64,000 bases of DNA from Streptococcus infantis SK970 (GTDB lineage: Bacteria; Bacillota; Bacilli; Lactobacillales; Streptococcaceae): the NCBI GenBank assembly GCA_000223255.2, contig AFUT01000001.1:434001-498000 (forward strand). Reading direction: 5' to 3'. A program made the position numbers and the translations under genes. Below are positions 31,178 through 39,911 of this stretch, piece by piece (positions within the stretch are counted from its first letter, which is position 1; each line of letters opens with the position of its first letter). The notes below the pieces were generated by a model, which saw only the letters and a list, made by a program, of their open reading frames with translations, was not told the DNA's origin and ran no database searches.

Positions 31178-33451
31178 ATGCAATTTTCGTTATGTCATTC
31201 TGGAAAGACAGGTATCCAAACAAGTACTGTATATCCCAATAAAGTCAGAATAACAGATGACAAATCATTATTGAATACAGTTCAATACGATCATGTAGGT
31301 GCAGAGTTTACCAATCATACTCGCTCAAACTCAAATTTTATAAAATCAGATGTTATTGTCATGGATATTGATAATGACAAGACTGATAACCCTAACGAGT
31401 GGGTTACAGAAGAGAACCTTAAAGAAATCTTTATTGATTATGACTTTGCTCTAGTTACTAGCCGAAATCATATGTTGTCTAAGGGTGCCATGATAGCACG
31501 TCCAAAATTTCATATTTATTTCCCAATTAAAGAAACAAACGATAGGGAAGCTTATGTAGCTATGAAAGAAGAACTTACGAATAGGTATCAATTTTTTGAT
31601 GATAATGCAAAAGATGCAGCAAGGTTCTTCTTTGGCAATCCGAATGCAAAAGTCATATGGAATGATTCCTGGATGACTATCGACGAAGGTTTACTTCAAG
31701 AAGTAGAAGAAGATTTTGATGCTGACTTTTATAGATCACCTAAAAGACCTATCGCTGAGGGAAGTCGAAATTCAACCATGTCAGTTTTTGCGGCTAAAAT
31801 TCTTAAAAGATTAGGAGTTACACAAGAAGCAAGAAGCGGTTTTGATGAACAGGCATCTAGATGTGAACCGCCACTAGAAAAATCTGAACTAGACACAATC
31901 TGGGGAAGTGCAGTTCGATTCTACAATAAGACAATTAAATCTTCAGATGATTATATTTCACCAGATAGTTTCAATAGGCCTTCTTTAAAACCGGATGATT
32001 TTTCTGATATCGGAGAAGCTGGAGTATTAGCTAGAGAGTATGGTGATGTTTTAGCTTATACAAATGCGACAGACTATTTAACTTTTAATGGTCAGTATTG
32101 GAAAGAAGATAAACAATTGGCCATAGGAAAGGTTCTTGAGTTTATGGACTTTCAACTAGCAGATACTCTTGAACAATACGAAAAGTCCGTTATAGAGTTA
32201 GTCAACTCTGGAATTGATGAATCAGTAGTTCGTGAAGGTGGCAAAGCTCTTGCTAAAGTGATTGAAACACCGATCCAACAAAAACTTTACTCGATTTATC
32301 TTTCATCAAAAACATACTATCAGTTTGTTATGAAGCGAAGAGATTATCGCTATATTACTGCGACTCATAATACTGCAAAACCAATGTTGGCCATTGATTT
32401 ATCAGAACTTGATAAGGACGATATGTTACTCAATACTCCCAACGCTACCTACAACTTAAGAAATGGACTTAGGGATTACCATGAACATGACCCAAAAGAC
32501 TATATCACTAAAATAACCACTGTTTCTCCAGGTGATGAAGGCTTGGGATTATGGAAAGAAACTTTAGCTACTTTTTTCTGTAATGACCAAGAGCTGATTG
32601 ATTATGTACAGGAAATCATCGGTATGACAGCAATCGGAAAAGTCTATCAAGAACATATGATTATCGCTTATGGCGGAGGAGCAAATGGGAAATCAACCTT
32701 TTGGAATACAATTGCAAGGGTACTTGGAAGCTATTCCGGCAAATTATCTGCAGATGCTTTAACCATGAATAATAAACGAAATGTGAGTCCAGAACTGGCT
32801 GAGTTAAAAGGGAAACGACTTGTAATTGCTTCTGAAATGGCAGAAGGAATGAGATTGAATACTGCAGTTGTGAAGCAAATTACCTCAACCGACGAAATTC
32901 AAGCAGAAAAGAAGTATAAGGATCCATTTCATTTTGTTCCATCTCATACGCTGGTACTTTATACGAATCATTTACCAAAAGTTGGAGCGAACGATGATGG
33001 AACTTGGCGACGTTTGGTCGTTATTCCATTTAATGCAAAAATTAGTGGTCGTTCAGATATCAAGAATTTTGCGGATTATCTGTACGATAATGCTGGGCCA
33101 GCAATTTTATCGTGGATTATTGAAGGAGCGGAAAAAGCCATCAAAGCAAATTTTAAAACATCAGTTCCAAAAGCAGTCACAAATTCTGTCAAATCCTACC
33201 GTGAAGCTAATGACTGGTTGGGGCATTTCATCACTGAAAGTTGTGAAGTGGGAGAAAAGTTAAGCGAAAAATCAGGAGAACTGTACAGTAAGTATCGTGC
33301 ATATTGCCTTCAAAATTTAGAATACACACGAAGTACAACTGATTTCTATGCTGCACTTAATCAAGCTGGTTATGAACGAAAACGGACTAATAAAGGGAAT
33401 TTTATTATGGGGTTATCATTAAAAGCTGATGACGATGATTTTCTAAACTAA
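31178..33451 (+). CDS. Phage primase-helicase (D5/P4-type SF3 ATPase)
   Basis: A 757 aa replication protein. The N-terminal ~250 residues resemble a primase/VirE-like domain (DVIVMDIDNDKTDN, RPKFHIYFPIK). The C-terminal half is a D5-type SF3 helicase with Walker A AYGGGANGKSTFW near residue 499 and RLVIASEMAEGM and LYTNHLPKV blocks. AAGGAGG precedes ATG 31178. It ends in DDDDFLN, matching the tail of the DUF2815 protein. Expected partners are the family A polymerase and DUF2815 SSB encoded divergently. Confidence 0.88.
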   Translation: MQFSLCHSGKTGIQTSTVYPNKVRITDDKSLLNTVQYDHVGAEFTNHTRSNSNFIKSDVIVMDIDNDKTDNPNEWVTEENLKEIFIDYDFALVTSRNHMLSKGAMIARPKFHIYFPIKETNDREAYVAMKEELTNRYQFFDDNAKDAARFFFGNPNAKVIWNDSWMTIDEGLLQEVEEDFDADFYRSPKRPIAEGSRNSTMSVFAAKILKRLGVTQEARSGFDEQASRCEPPLEKSELDTIWGSAVRFYNKTIKSSDDYISPDSFNRPSLKPDDFSDIGEAGVLAREYGDVLAYTNATDYLTFNGQYWKEDKQLAIGKVLEFMDFQLADTLEQYEKSVIELVNSGIDESVVREGGKALAKVIETPIQQKLYSIYLSSKTYYQFVMKRRDYRYITATHNTAKPMLAIDLSELDKDDMLLNTPNATYNLRNGLRDYHEHDPKDYITKITTVSPGDEGLGLWKETLATFFCNDQELIDYVQEIIGMTAIGKVYQEHMIIAYGGGANGKSTFWNTIARVLGSYSGKLSADALTMNNKRNVSPELAELKGKRLVIASEMAEGMRLNTAVVKQITSTDEIQAEKKYKDPFHFVPSHTLVLYTNHLPKVGANDDGTWRRLVVIPFNAKISGRSDIKNFADYLYDNAGPAILSWIIEGAEKAIKANFKTSVPKAVTNSVKSYREANDWLGHFITESCEVGEKLSEKSGELYSKYRAYCLQNLEYTRSTTDFYAALNQAGYERKRTNKGNFIMGLSLKADDDDFLN

Positions 33452-33730
33452 TGACTTACACAAGTGAGGGTATATCTCCACTAGATTTTAAATCAAGTAT
33501 TTTTGGAGTGTAAGTCGTTGAAGTATTCAGTGAAAAGTAATTTGTGAAGTATGGTTAAAAAGTTTATGGATTAAGTTCCACGACTTCCATTTCTTTGTTT
33601 AGTGTAAGTCAATGATGGTCTTTTCTAAAACTATCTCTATGGGAATTTTAACTAAGAAAAAGTATATAAGGAAAGTTTAGGATATGACCTCATTAGACCT
33701 CCACCATTTAAATCTGATGAGAGGACAAGT
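33452..33730. promoter_or_regulatory. Intergenic region with repeated GTGTAAGTC boxes
   Basis: No gene is evident in these 279 bases. GTGTAAGTC occurs at 33508-33516 and 33602-33610, and its complement as TGACTTACAC at 33452-33461. These look like binding sites near the primase gene and may be part of an origin or an internal promoter control. A GGAAAG site near 33672 has no matching ORF of note. Confidence 0.35.
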
Positions 33731-34012
33731 ATGAGAGAAAAAGTGATAGAACAAAAGTTAGCAAGCGAGGTTTTAAAGCGTGGTGGTATCTGTCCAAAGT
33801 GGGTATCACCTTCCTTTTCAGGAGTACCTGATCGATTGGTATTCTTACCCAATGGCAAGTTTGGTTTGGTGGAAGTAAAAGCACCTAATCAACATCCTAG
33901 AGCTTTGCAGGTATCACGGCATAAGTTATTTGAACATTTAGGATTTCGAGTTTATGTTTTAGATAATAAGAAAGATATTGAGGGGATATTGGATGAAATT
34001 GAAACTGCATGA
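33731..34012 (+). CDS. VRR-NUC domain nuclease
   Basis: A 93 aa stand-alone VRR-NUC domain. Key features are an N-terminal KVIEQKLASEVLKRGG, SGVPDRLVFLPNGKFGLVEVKAP (PD...E-V-K active site) and a C-terminal VYVLDN segment. Such proteins are Holliday junction or flap nucleases in phages, nearly always next to an SNF2-like helicase, as here. Its 3' end overlaps the helicase start. Confidence 0.9.
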   Translation: MREKVIEQKLASEVLKRGGICPKWVSPSFSGVPDRLVFLPNGKFGLVEVKAPNQHPRALQVSRHKLFEHLGFRVYVLDNKKDIEGILDEIETA

Positions 34013-35360
34013 CTATCAAGAAGTCACCAAAGACTTCATCATAAGAAATCCTCATGTAGCAGTCATTTTAGACATGGGGATGGGAAAAACAGCTACAACC
34101 CTGTCAGCCATTAACGAACTAATGTTTGACCGTTATGAGGTCTCAAAGGTTTTGGTAATTGCTCCGCTTAGAGTCGCAAATACAGTATGGAGTGACGAAA
34201 TAGAGCAGTGGCAAGAACTGTCCCATCTGAGATATTCAAAAATTGTGGGTACTCCAAAACAACGACAAGAAGCACTCCAAAAAGATGCGGATATCTACAT
34301 CGTAAATCGTGAAAACATCCCTTGGTTAGTTGAAGAGTGTCATCCGCATTTCAAGTGGGATATGATTGTCATTGATGAATTAAGTTCATTCAAATCATGG
34401 CAATCAAAACGTTTTAAAGCTTTTATGGCCATGCGCCCTTACATGAAACGAGTGGTAGGTTTAACAGGCACACCGAGTTCCAACGGATTAATGGATTTGT
34501 TTGCGGAGTTCAAGGTCATTGATGGCGGTGTTCGTTTGGGACGTTTTATCGGAGAATACCGAAGTCGTTATTTTAGAGAGGGACGTAGAAATGGAAACGT
34601 CGTCTATGAATATATTCCAATGGACTATGCAGAGTGTCAAATCTTTGACAAGATTGATGACATCACAATTTCTATGAAAGCAATGGATTATCTACAAATG
34701 CCAACATTAATCTCAACTAAAAAATTAGTCCATCTCACAAACGCAGAAGCAAAAAGATATAAAGAGTTTAAAAAGGAATCTGTTATTTCTGATTCTAACG
34801 AAATTGAAGTAACAGCAGCAAATGCTGCTAGTTTATCCAATAAACTGGTTCAAATGGCTAATGGTGCAGTATATTCTGATGATCATAAAATTATCAAGTT
34901 ACATGATCAAAAACTTGATGCACTTGAAGATATTATTGAAGCCGCAAATGGAGAACCAGTTCTGGTCGCTTATTGGTTCAAGCATGATTTACTTCGTATT
35001 CAAGAACGATTGAACAAGCTTAGGGTTAAAAGTACAGTTCTTAAAAGTGAAACTGATATTCATGAATGGAATAAAGGGAACATCACTGTTGGTTTGCTAC
35101 ACCCAGCTAGCGCAGGACATGGTCTAAATTTACAAAAGGGAGGTCATCACTTAGTGTGGTTTGGGTTAACTTGGTCTCTTGAACTGTACCAACAAACCAA
35201 TGCTCGACTTTGGCGACAAGGGCAACAATCAAACACAGTGATTATTCAGCATATTGTAACAGAAGGTACAATTGATGCTGATATTCTAAAAGCTTTAACT
35301 GCCAAAGATGCACAACAATCACGTTTGATTGAAGCAGTAAAAGCACAAGTAGGAGGTTGA
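33993..35360 (+). CDS. Phage SNF2-family DEAD-like helicase
   Basis: A 455 aa SF2/SNF2 ATPase. Motif I DMGMGKTATTLSAI, Ia VLVIAPLRVA, II VIDELSSFKS (DE-type), III VGLTGTPSSNG, and C-terminal motifs V/VI with HPASAGHGLNLQKGGHH and QQTNARLWRQGQ. Probably remodels branched DNA with the VRR-NUC nuclease. ATG 33993 is chosen because AGGGG lies at the right spacing; a TTG at 33978 is also in frame. Overlaps the VRR-NUC gene by 20 bp. Confidence 0.92.
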   Translation: MKLKLHDYQEVTKDFIIRNPHVAVILDMGMGKTATTLSAINELMFDRYEVSKVLVIAPLRVANTVWSDEIEQWQELSHLRYSKIVGTPKQRQEALQKDADIYIVNRENIPWLVEECHPHFKWDMIVIDELSSFKSWQSKRFKAFMAMRPYMKRVVGLTGTPSSNGLMDLFAEFKVIDGGVRLGRFIGEYRSRYFREGRRNGNVVYEYIPMDYAECQIFDKIDDITISMKAMDYLQMPTLISTKKLVHLTNAEAKRYKEFKKESVISDSNEIEVTAANAASLSNKLVQMANGAVYSDDHKIIKLHDQKLDALEDIIEAANGEPVLVAYWFKHDLLRIQERLNKLRVKSTVLKSETDIHEWNKGNITVGLLHPASAGHGLNLQKGGHHLVWFGLTWSLELYQQTNARLWRQGQQSNTVIIQHIVTEGTIDADILKALTAKDAQQSRLIEAVKAQVGG

Positions 35361-35361
35361 T

Positions 35362-35844
35362 ATGGATAAAGTAGACTACTATTTCCAACACTATCAAGAT
35401 GCAAAAAGAGATTTAATAATTGCAAAGAACTTGATTGAAAACTATAAACCCATTTCAGAAGATGCTTTTCTATACTCTCTTGCTACTAGACAGACAAATG
35501 AAGAACGTGTTAAAACGAGTAAAACGAATGTTAGGACAGAAAATATGGCTCTATCTTTTCATGATAAGTTCTTAGCAGAGGAAAGAGAATATCAGGAGTC
35601 ATTGTTTGAAAAGTACTGTCATTTAAAAACCGATCTCGATTTCTTTGAACTTGCTGTTTCTTCTGTTGATGAAATTATGAGGGATGTAGTAGTTGATTTA
35701 GTCTTAGTTGGATTGACATGGGATGAGTTACTACCTAAGCATAATGTTTCTAGAATGACAGTTAGTCGATATAGACAAAAAGCTTTAAAACAAGTAAAAG
35801 AATATTACCGTTTCGCTGGGAAAACCTTGAGTATAAATGGCTAA
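35362..35844 (+). CDS. ArpU/DUF1492-like phage transcriptional regulator
   Basis: A 160 aa protein with a long N-terminal helical part and a C-terminal sigma region 4-like helix-turn-helix (VVVDLVLVGLTWDELLPKHNVSRMTVSRYRQKALKQV). Proteins of this type end early operons of Firmicutes phages and are thought to switch on late genes. It directly precedes an 11-bp-phased TACTA array and an extended -10 promoter, which would be its natural target. DNA binding is inferred. Confidence 0.75.
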   Translation: MDKVDYYFQHYQDAKRDLIIAKNLIENYKPISEDAFLYSLATRQTNEERVKTSKTNVRTENMALSFHDKFLAEEREYQESLFEKYCHLKTDLDFFELAVSSVDEIMRDVVVDLVLVGLTWDELLPKHNVSRMTVSRYRQKALKQVKEYYRFAGKTLSING

Positions 35845-35847
35845 TGA

Positions 35848-35933
35848 TACTAGGGTGTTACTAAGGTGGTACTACCCTGTTACTAAGTTGTTACTAAGAT
35901 GGTACTGCTTTTTAAAAATGAGTGTGATATACT
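35848..35933 (+). promoter_or_regulatory. Phased TACTA array and extended -10 late promoter
   Basis: TACTA begins at 35848, 35859, 35870, 35881 and 35892, with TACTG at 35903: an exact 11 bp period over six units. The array ends where the -35 of TGATATACT (TATACT at 35928-35933, extended -10) should be, and no good -35 is present. This is the layout of an activator-dependent promoter. Confidence 0.65.
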
Positions 35934-35969
35934 TAAGATGTCAAAAAAGATAGAAAATCGGCTAATTTC

Positions 35970-36000
35970 ACTGGATAAAATTCTGGTTCTACGGTAATAT
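35970..36000 (+). promoter_or_regulatory. Phage promoter cassette 1 (ACTGGATA-N16-GTAATAT)
   Basis: ACTGGATA (35970-35977), 16 bp, then GTAATAT (35994-36000), 30 bp before ATG 36030. The same arrangement occurs at 36284 and 41080. Confidence 0.65.
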
Positions 36001-36029
36001 ACACCTAGAAAAATAAGAGGAGAATAACT

Positions 36030-36257
36030 ATGTGGACCAGAGGTCAGATTCATTATCACGAACAAATAGTTGATTACATAGCAAAAGTCAGTGATCAACC
36101 TTCAGATGTAGGTATTGATTTAGGATGTGTATTCAAATTAGAGGTTGATGTTGCTGAAAATACTATCATTTCTTATGACAGAGGATGGGATATCTACCCA
36201 GAATCTGATGAACAAGAAGCTATTCTTGAAGTGATTTTGAAAACTTTAAAAGTTTAA
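36030..36257 (+). CDS. Small phage protein (75 aa) of unknown function
   Basis: Starts MWTRGQIHYHEQIVDYIAKV and contains GIDLGCVFKLEVDV and YDRGWDIYPESDEQEAILEVIL. This pattern (MW start, S/GID-G...KL, YDRGWD) occurs in small phage proteins I recall as DUF7678-like, with no known role. A strong GAGGAG site precedes the ATG. It has its own promoter cassette. Confidence 0.7.
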   Translation: MWTRGQIHYHEQIVDYIAKVSDQPSDVGIDLGCVFKLEVDVAENTIISYDRGWDIYPESDEQEAILEVILKTLKV

Positions 36258-36283
36258 AATATCTTTAAAATAATGCACAAATG

Positions 36284-36314
36284 ACTGGATATATCCCGCT
36301 CTTAGAGGTAATAT
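36284..36314 (+). promoter_or_regulatory. Phage promoter cassette 2 (ACTGGATA-N16-GTAATAT)
   Basis: ACTGGATA at 36284-36291 and GTAATAT at 36308-36314 with identical 16 bp spacing, 31 bp before ATG 36345. Confidence 0.65.
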
Positions 36315-36344
36315 GGTTACAACAAAAAGAAAGAGGATAAAACC

Positions 36345-36506
36345 ATGAAGAAAGAGGATATTTTAACAAAAATCGCAAAAAATAGAATTGGCGCTGAAAC
36401 GCTAGAAACGAGAAATAGCGATAGACTTGACTTTTATGACATCAGCGTTTGGGCATTGAAAGAAATGCTTGAACAAGCTTATGAAGCAGGTAGAAAAGCA
36501 AAATAA
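36345..36506 (+). CDS. Small phage protein, DUF6900-like (53 aa)
   Basis: ATG 36345 to TAA 36506. The central ETLETRNSDRLDFYDISVWAL is a signature of small proteins found in many phages and plasmids (DUF6900 as I recall). AGAGGAT lies upstream. Function unknown. The promoter cassette directly in front and the SAM synthetase gene just behind suggest a short operon. Confidence 0.7.
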   Translation: MKKEDILTKIAKNRIGAETLETRNSDRLDFYDISVWALKEMLEQAYEAGRKAK

Positions 36507-36555
36507 AAAAACAGAGCCTTACCCAAATGGGGAGGCTTTTTGCGTGGAGGAAATA

Positions 36556-37593
36556 ATGATTATTACGAGTGAACAAGTATCTAATGGCCATCCAGATAAA
36601 ATTTGTGACCAGATTTCAGATGCAGTTCTAACAGTATGTTTAGAACAAGATAAGAATAGCAGGGTTGCAGTAGAAACTCTTATCAAAGATAATCATATAG
36701 TGGTTGCTGGTGAAATGAAAACAACAGCCTTGTTTGATTTAAAAACTGTTGTTCGAAATGTCGTTAAACCACTAGGAATGGAAAATATCATTGTGACGAA
36801 TCTTATCGGTTTACAAAGTGATGATATTTCTCAAGGTGTTGATACAGGTGGTGCTGGAGACCAAGGGATGATGTATGGCTATGCAACTGATGAAACTGAC
36901 GAATGCTTACCACTTCCATACGTTTTAGCAACTCGTGTTCTTGAGAATCTTATGGAACTTCAGCATCCGCTCTTAGGGAAAGATGCTAAGGCACAGGTTT
37001 CTTATGATTATGACAATAAAAGAATTACAACATTCTTAGTATCAATTCAGCATAGCGATGAAATGACAATTGAGAATCTAAGAGTAATTGTTAAAGAATC
37101 TATGATAAAAGTAGCAAAACAGTATAAACAAAACCGTGATTTTAATGTTTTAGTGAATCCTACTGGTCGTTTCGTTCTTGGTGGTTCTTATGCAGATGCT
37201 GGAGTTACTGGAAGAAAAATTATCGCTGATACTTATGGTGGATTTGCCCATCATGGTGGTGGTGCATTTTCAGGAAAGGATCCAAGTAAAGTGGATCGCT
37301 CAGGAGCTTATATGGCACGTAAGATTGCAAAAGACATCGTTCGTGAAGGATATGCTAAACGATGCGAAGTTCAATTAGCATACGCTATAGGTGTCGCAGA
37401 ACCGGTTTCTATTCATGTGGAAACATTTGGAACAAGTAACTATACGAGCAAACAACTGGTAGGAATGATTAAAGAACGGTACGATTTAACACCGAAAGGG
37501 ATTATCAAGGAGTTGGATCTTCTAAACGTAGACTACACTCAATCTACATGTTTTGGACATTTTACGAAACCAACTCTTCCTTGGGAGCAGTAA
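36556..37593 (+). CDS. metK: S-adenosylmethionine synthetase, phage-encoded
   Basis: Makes SAM from methionine and ATP. Family motifs: SNGHPDKICDQISDAVL (ATP site), GAGDQGMMYGYA, GGGAFSGKDPSKVDRSGAY (P-loop-like) and ARKIAKDIV. At 345 aa it is shorter than cellular MetK (~390 aa), with trimmed loops. ATG 36556 after GTGGAGG is used; an upstream in-frame start at 36469 lies in the previous gene. It lies in the element with three or four DNA methyltransferases, so it may feed them or replace host SAM lost to phage enzymes. Confidence 0.92.
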   Translation: MIITSEQVSNGHPDKICDQISDAVLTVCLEQDKNSRVAVETLIKDNHIVVAGEMKTTALFDLKTVVRNVVKPLGMENIIVTNLIGLQSDDISQGVDTGGAGDQGMMYGYATDETDECLPLPYVLATRVLENLMELQHPLLGKDAKAQVSYDYDNKRITTFLVSIQHSDEMTIENLRVIVKESMIKVAKQYKQNRDFNVLVNPTGRFVLGGSYADAGVTGRKIIADTYGGFAHHGGGAFSGKDPSKVDRSGAYMARKIAKDIVREGYAKRCEVQLAYAIGVAEPVSIHVETFGTSNYTSKQLVGMIKERYDLTPKGIIKELDLLNVDYTQSTCFGHFTKPTLPWEQ

Positions 37594-37594
37594 G

Positions 37595-37960
37595 ATGCCA
37601 CGTAGACCAAGAACTCCCTGCAAGCAGAATGGTTGTCCAAACCTTGTGACCTATGGAAACAAGTACTGCAATGACCACAAGACTAACCACGCACTTGACG
37701 CCAGGACAACCAAAGCTAAAGGTTACAATTCACGGTGGAATAAGGCGCGGATTCGTTACTTAAAGCTCAATCCTCTCTGTGTTTACTGTCAAAGAGAAGG
37801 TCGACTGACCAAGGCAACAGTGGTTGATCATATCACTCCCCACCGAGGTGACCAAGAACTCTTTTGGAATCAATCTAACTGGCAAGCTCTCTGTAAATCT
37901 TGTCATGATAGAAAGACCAAGACAACGGACCTATATGTGGAATATACCTATCGGTTTTAA
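37595..37960 (+). CDS. HNH endonuclease (packaging-associated)
   Basis: A 121 aa HNH nuclease with a zinc-binding frame: CKQNGCPN near the N terminus, CVYCQREG, VDHITPHRGDQELFWNQSNWQALCKSCHDRKT with the HNH residues. In HK97-like phages this gene precedes the terminase and aids cleavage at cos. Here a cos-like G/C stretch follows at once, but the terminase genes lie 3.7 kb away behind inserted genes. ATG 37595 begins 1 bp after the metK stop. Confidence 0.88.
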   Translation: MPRRPRTPCKQNGCPNLVTYGNKYCNDHKTNHALDARTTKAKGYNSRWNKARIRYLKLNPLCVYCQREGRLTKATVVDHITPHRGDQELFWNQSNWQALCKSCHDRKTKTTDLYVEYTYRF

Positions 37961-38222
37961 TACTGTAGTTACGTTCTAAAAATATCTCTCTTTTATAATT
38001 TGGGGTAGGGGGGTTAAAATCTCTAAATCCTTGTCCGTAAAAGACCGACGCCCCCTCAAACGTAAAATTTCGCAAAATTGATAGGGTGGGATATAAAAAT
38101 CAATTCAAAATAGTAAAGAATCCAGTAAGAATATAGAATTAAGTGAGTGTTATTTTCGTAAATTTGTTTAAATTTAGGTACGAAAATAACCTTATTTTTT
38201 AGTATAAAAGTGAGGAACAGGT
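37961..38222. other. Non-coding region with cos-like stretch and inverted repeat
   Basis: GGGGTAGGGGGG (38002-38013) and CCGACGCCCCC (38044-38054) flank a short A/T-rich segment directly after the HNH gene. This recalls cos regions of Gram-positive HK97-like phages. Further on, GTTATTTTCGTA (38149-38160) and its exact complement (38179-38190) form an inverted repeat with an 18 bp centre followed by a T-run: a terminator or an operator for the next gene. Confidence 0.45.
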
Positions 38223-38654
38223 ATGAATAACTTTCAACGAGAACAAATTTGGTTACTTAGAAAAAATGGCTTAGGATACGGTGAAGTTGCTCAAGTAATT
38301 GGTTTATCTAAAGACTCTGTTAAGAAGTATTGTAAAAGACATCCTGAGTTAAAGGGACAAGGAACATTACCGTATTTGATGGTTGAGAAACGAGTTCAAG
38401 ATGGTACAAACTGTCCTCAATGTTTTCAACCTATGGTTCCTAATAAAACTGGACGACCGAAGAAATTTTGCTCAGATAGGTGCAGAATAAATTGGTGGAA
38501 AAATCATCAAGAGGAGCATGATAAGGAACAAACTGCATATGAAGAAATGACTTGCCAGTGTTGTGGTAGGTCATTTTTATCTTATGCCAATCCCAATAGA
38601 AAGTATTGTAGCCATGCCTGCTACATACAGATAAGATTTTACAAAGGAGTCTAA
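38223..38654 (+). CDS. HTH and zinc-binding protein of unknown function
   Basis: A 143 aa protein. Residues 1-45 form a sigma/resolvase-type helix-turn-helix (REQIWLLRKNGLGYGEVAQVIGLSKDSVKKYCKRH). Two Cys4-type zinc units follow: CPQCFQPM...KKFCSDRC and CQCCGRSF...RKYCSHAC. Proteins of this architecture accompany ParB-methyltransferase genes in mobile elements. It may be a regulator of the methyltransferases that follow within 2 bp. Confidence 0.7.
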   Translation: MNNFQREQIWLLRKNGLGYGEVAQVIGLSKDSVKKYCKRHPELKGQGTLPYLMVEKRVQDGTNCPQCFQPMVPNKTGRPKKFCSDRCRINWWKNHQEEHDKEQTAYEEMTCQCCGRSFLSYANPNRKYCSHACYIQIRFYKGV

Positions 38655-38655
38655 A

Positions 38656-39911
38656 ATGACGAACCAACCAACAATGGAAATAAAAGAACTTCCTCTGAAA
38701 GAATTAAAGCCTGCAGCTTATAATCCTCGAAAGAAACTGAAAAAAGGGGATAAAGAATATGAAAAAATTAAACAGTCGCTTCTTAAGTTTGGATATGTTG
38801 ACCCTATTATTGTCAATGAAGATTTAACTGTAATTGGGGGTCATCAACGCTTGACAGTTCTTAAAGACTTAGACTATGAAACTGCTAAGTGCGTCATCGT
38901 TGATTTACCCAAAGAAGATGAGAAAGCATTGAACATTGCACTCAATAAGATTACAGGTCAATGGGATGAAGCTCTCTTAGCGGACTTACTTTTAGATTTA
39001 CAGGAGTCTGATTTCAATCTAGACCTTACTGGTTTTGAGCCACCAGAGATTGATGACATCCTCTCCAATGTCCATGACAAGGAGTTGTCTGAAGATGAGT
39101 TTGATGTGGAAGAAGAATTGAAGAAACCAACGGTATCAAGAAATGGGGACATTTGGCAATTGGGAAAACATAGAGTCATTTGTGGTGATTCTACAAAAGC
39201 TGAAACCTATAAGCAGTTGCTAGATGATAGGAAAGCTAATTTAGTAGTAACGGACCCACCTTATAATGTGGACGTTGAAGAGACGGCAGGGAAAATCCTA
39301 AATGATAATATGTCTGACGGAGACTTCTATCAATTTCTCCTTTCTATGTTTACTCAAGTAGAAAATCACATGGAAGATGATGCGTCTATCTATGTTTTTC
39401 ATGCAGATACGGAAGGACTCAACTTCCGTAAAGCTTTTAAAAATGCTGGTTTCTATTTGAGTGGGTGTTGCATCTGGAAAAAGAACTCACTTGTATTAGG
39501 TCGTAGCCCATATCAATGGCAACATGAACCTTGTTTATATGGGTGGAAGAAAAAGGAAAGCATCAATGGTTTAGTGATCGGAAGCAAACTACCATTTGGG
39601 AATATGACCGTCCTAAGTCTAGTAAAGACCACCCAACCATGAAACCAATTCAACTTATGGCTTACCCTATTCAAAACTCTTCTATGCGTGGAACAATAGT
39701 TTTAGATCCATTTTTAGGTTCTGGTTCTACTTTAATAGCTGCAGATCAGACTGGACGTATTTGTTATGGAATCGAGCTGGATGAAAAGTTTGTGGATGTC
39801 ATTGTTAAACGCTATATAGAAGTTACAGGCGATACTGAAGTAACCGTACAACGTAATCATGAGGTTTTAACTTATAACCAAGTGTTAAAGGAGTTGGAGG
39901 AACAAGTATGA
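38656..39911 (+). pseudogene. ParB-domain fused N4/N6 DNA methyltransferase, frameshifted
   Basis: N-terminal ParB/sulfiredoxin-like domain (ELKPAAYNPRKK, GGHQRLTVLKDL), then an amino-methyltransferase domain with catalytic DPPYNVD and the C-terminal SAM motif LDPFLGSGSTLIAA. The frame breaks at the A5 run 39550-39554; one more A gives KKKGKHQWFSDRKQTTIW and a complete ~418 aa protein. It methylates DNA at an unknown site. It ends 4 bp into the start of the following C5 methyltransferase, so they are coupled. Confidence 0.85.
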
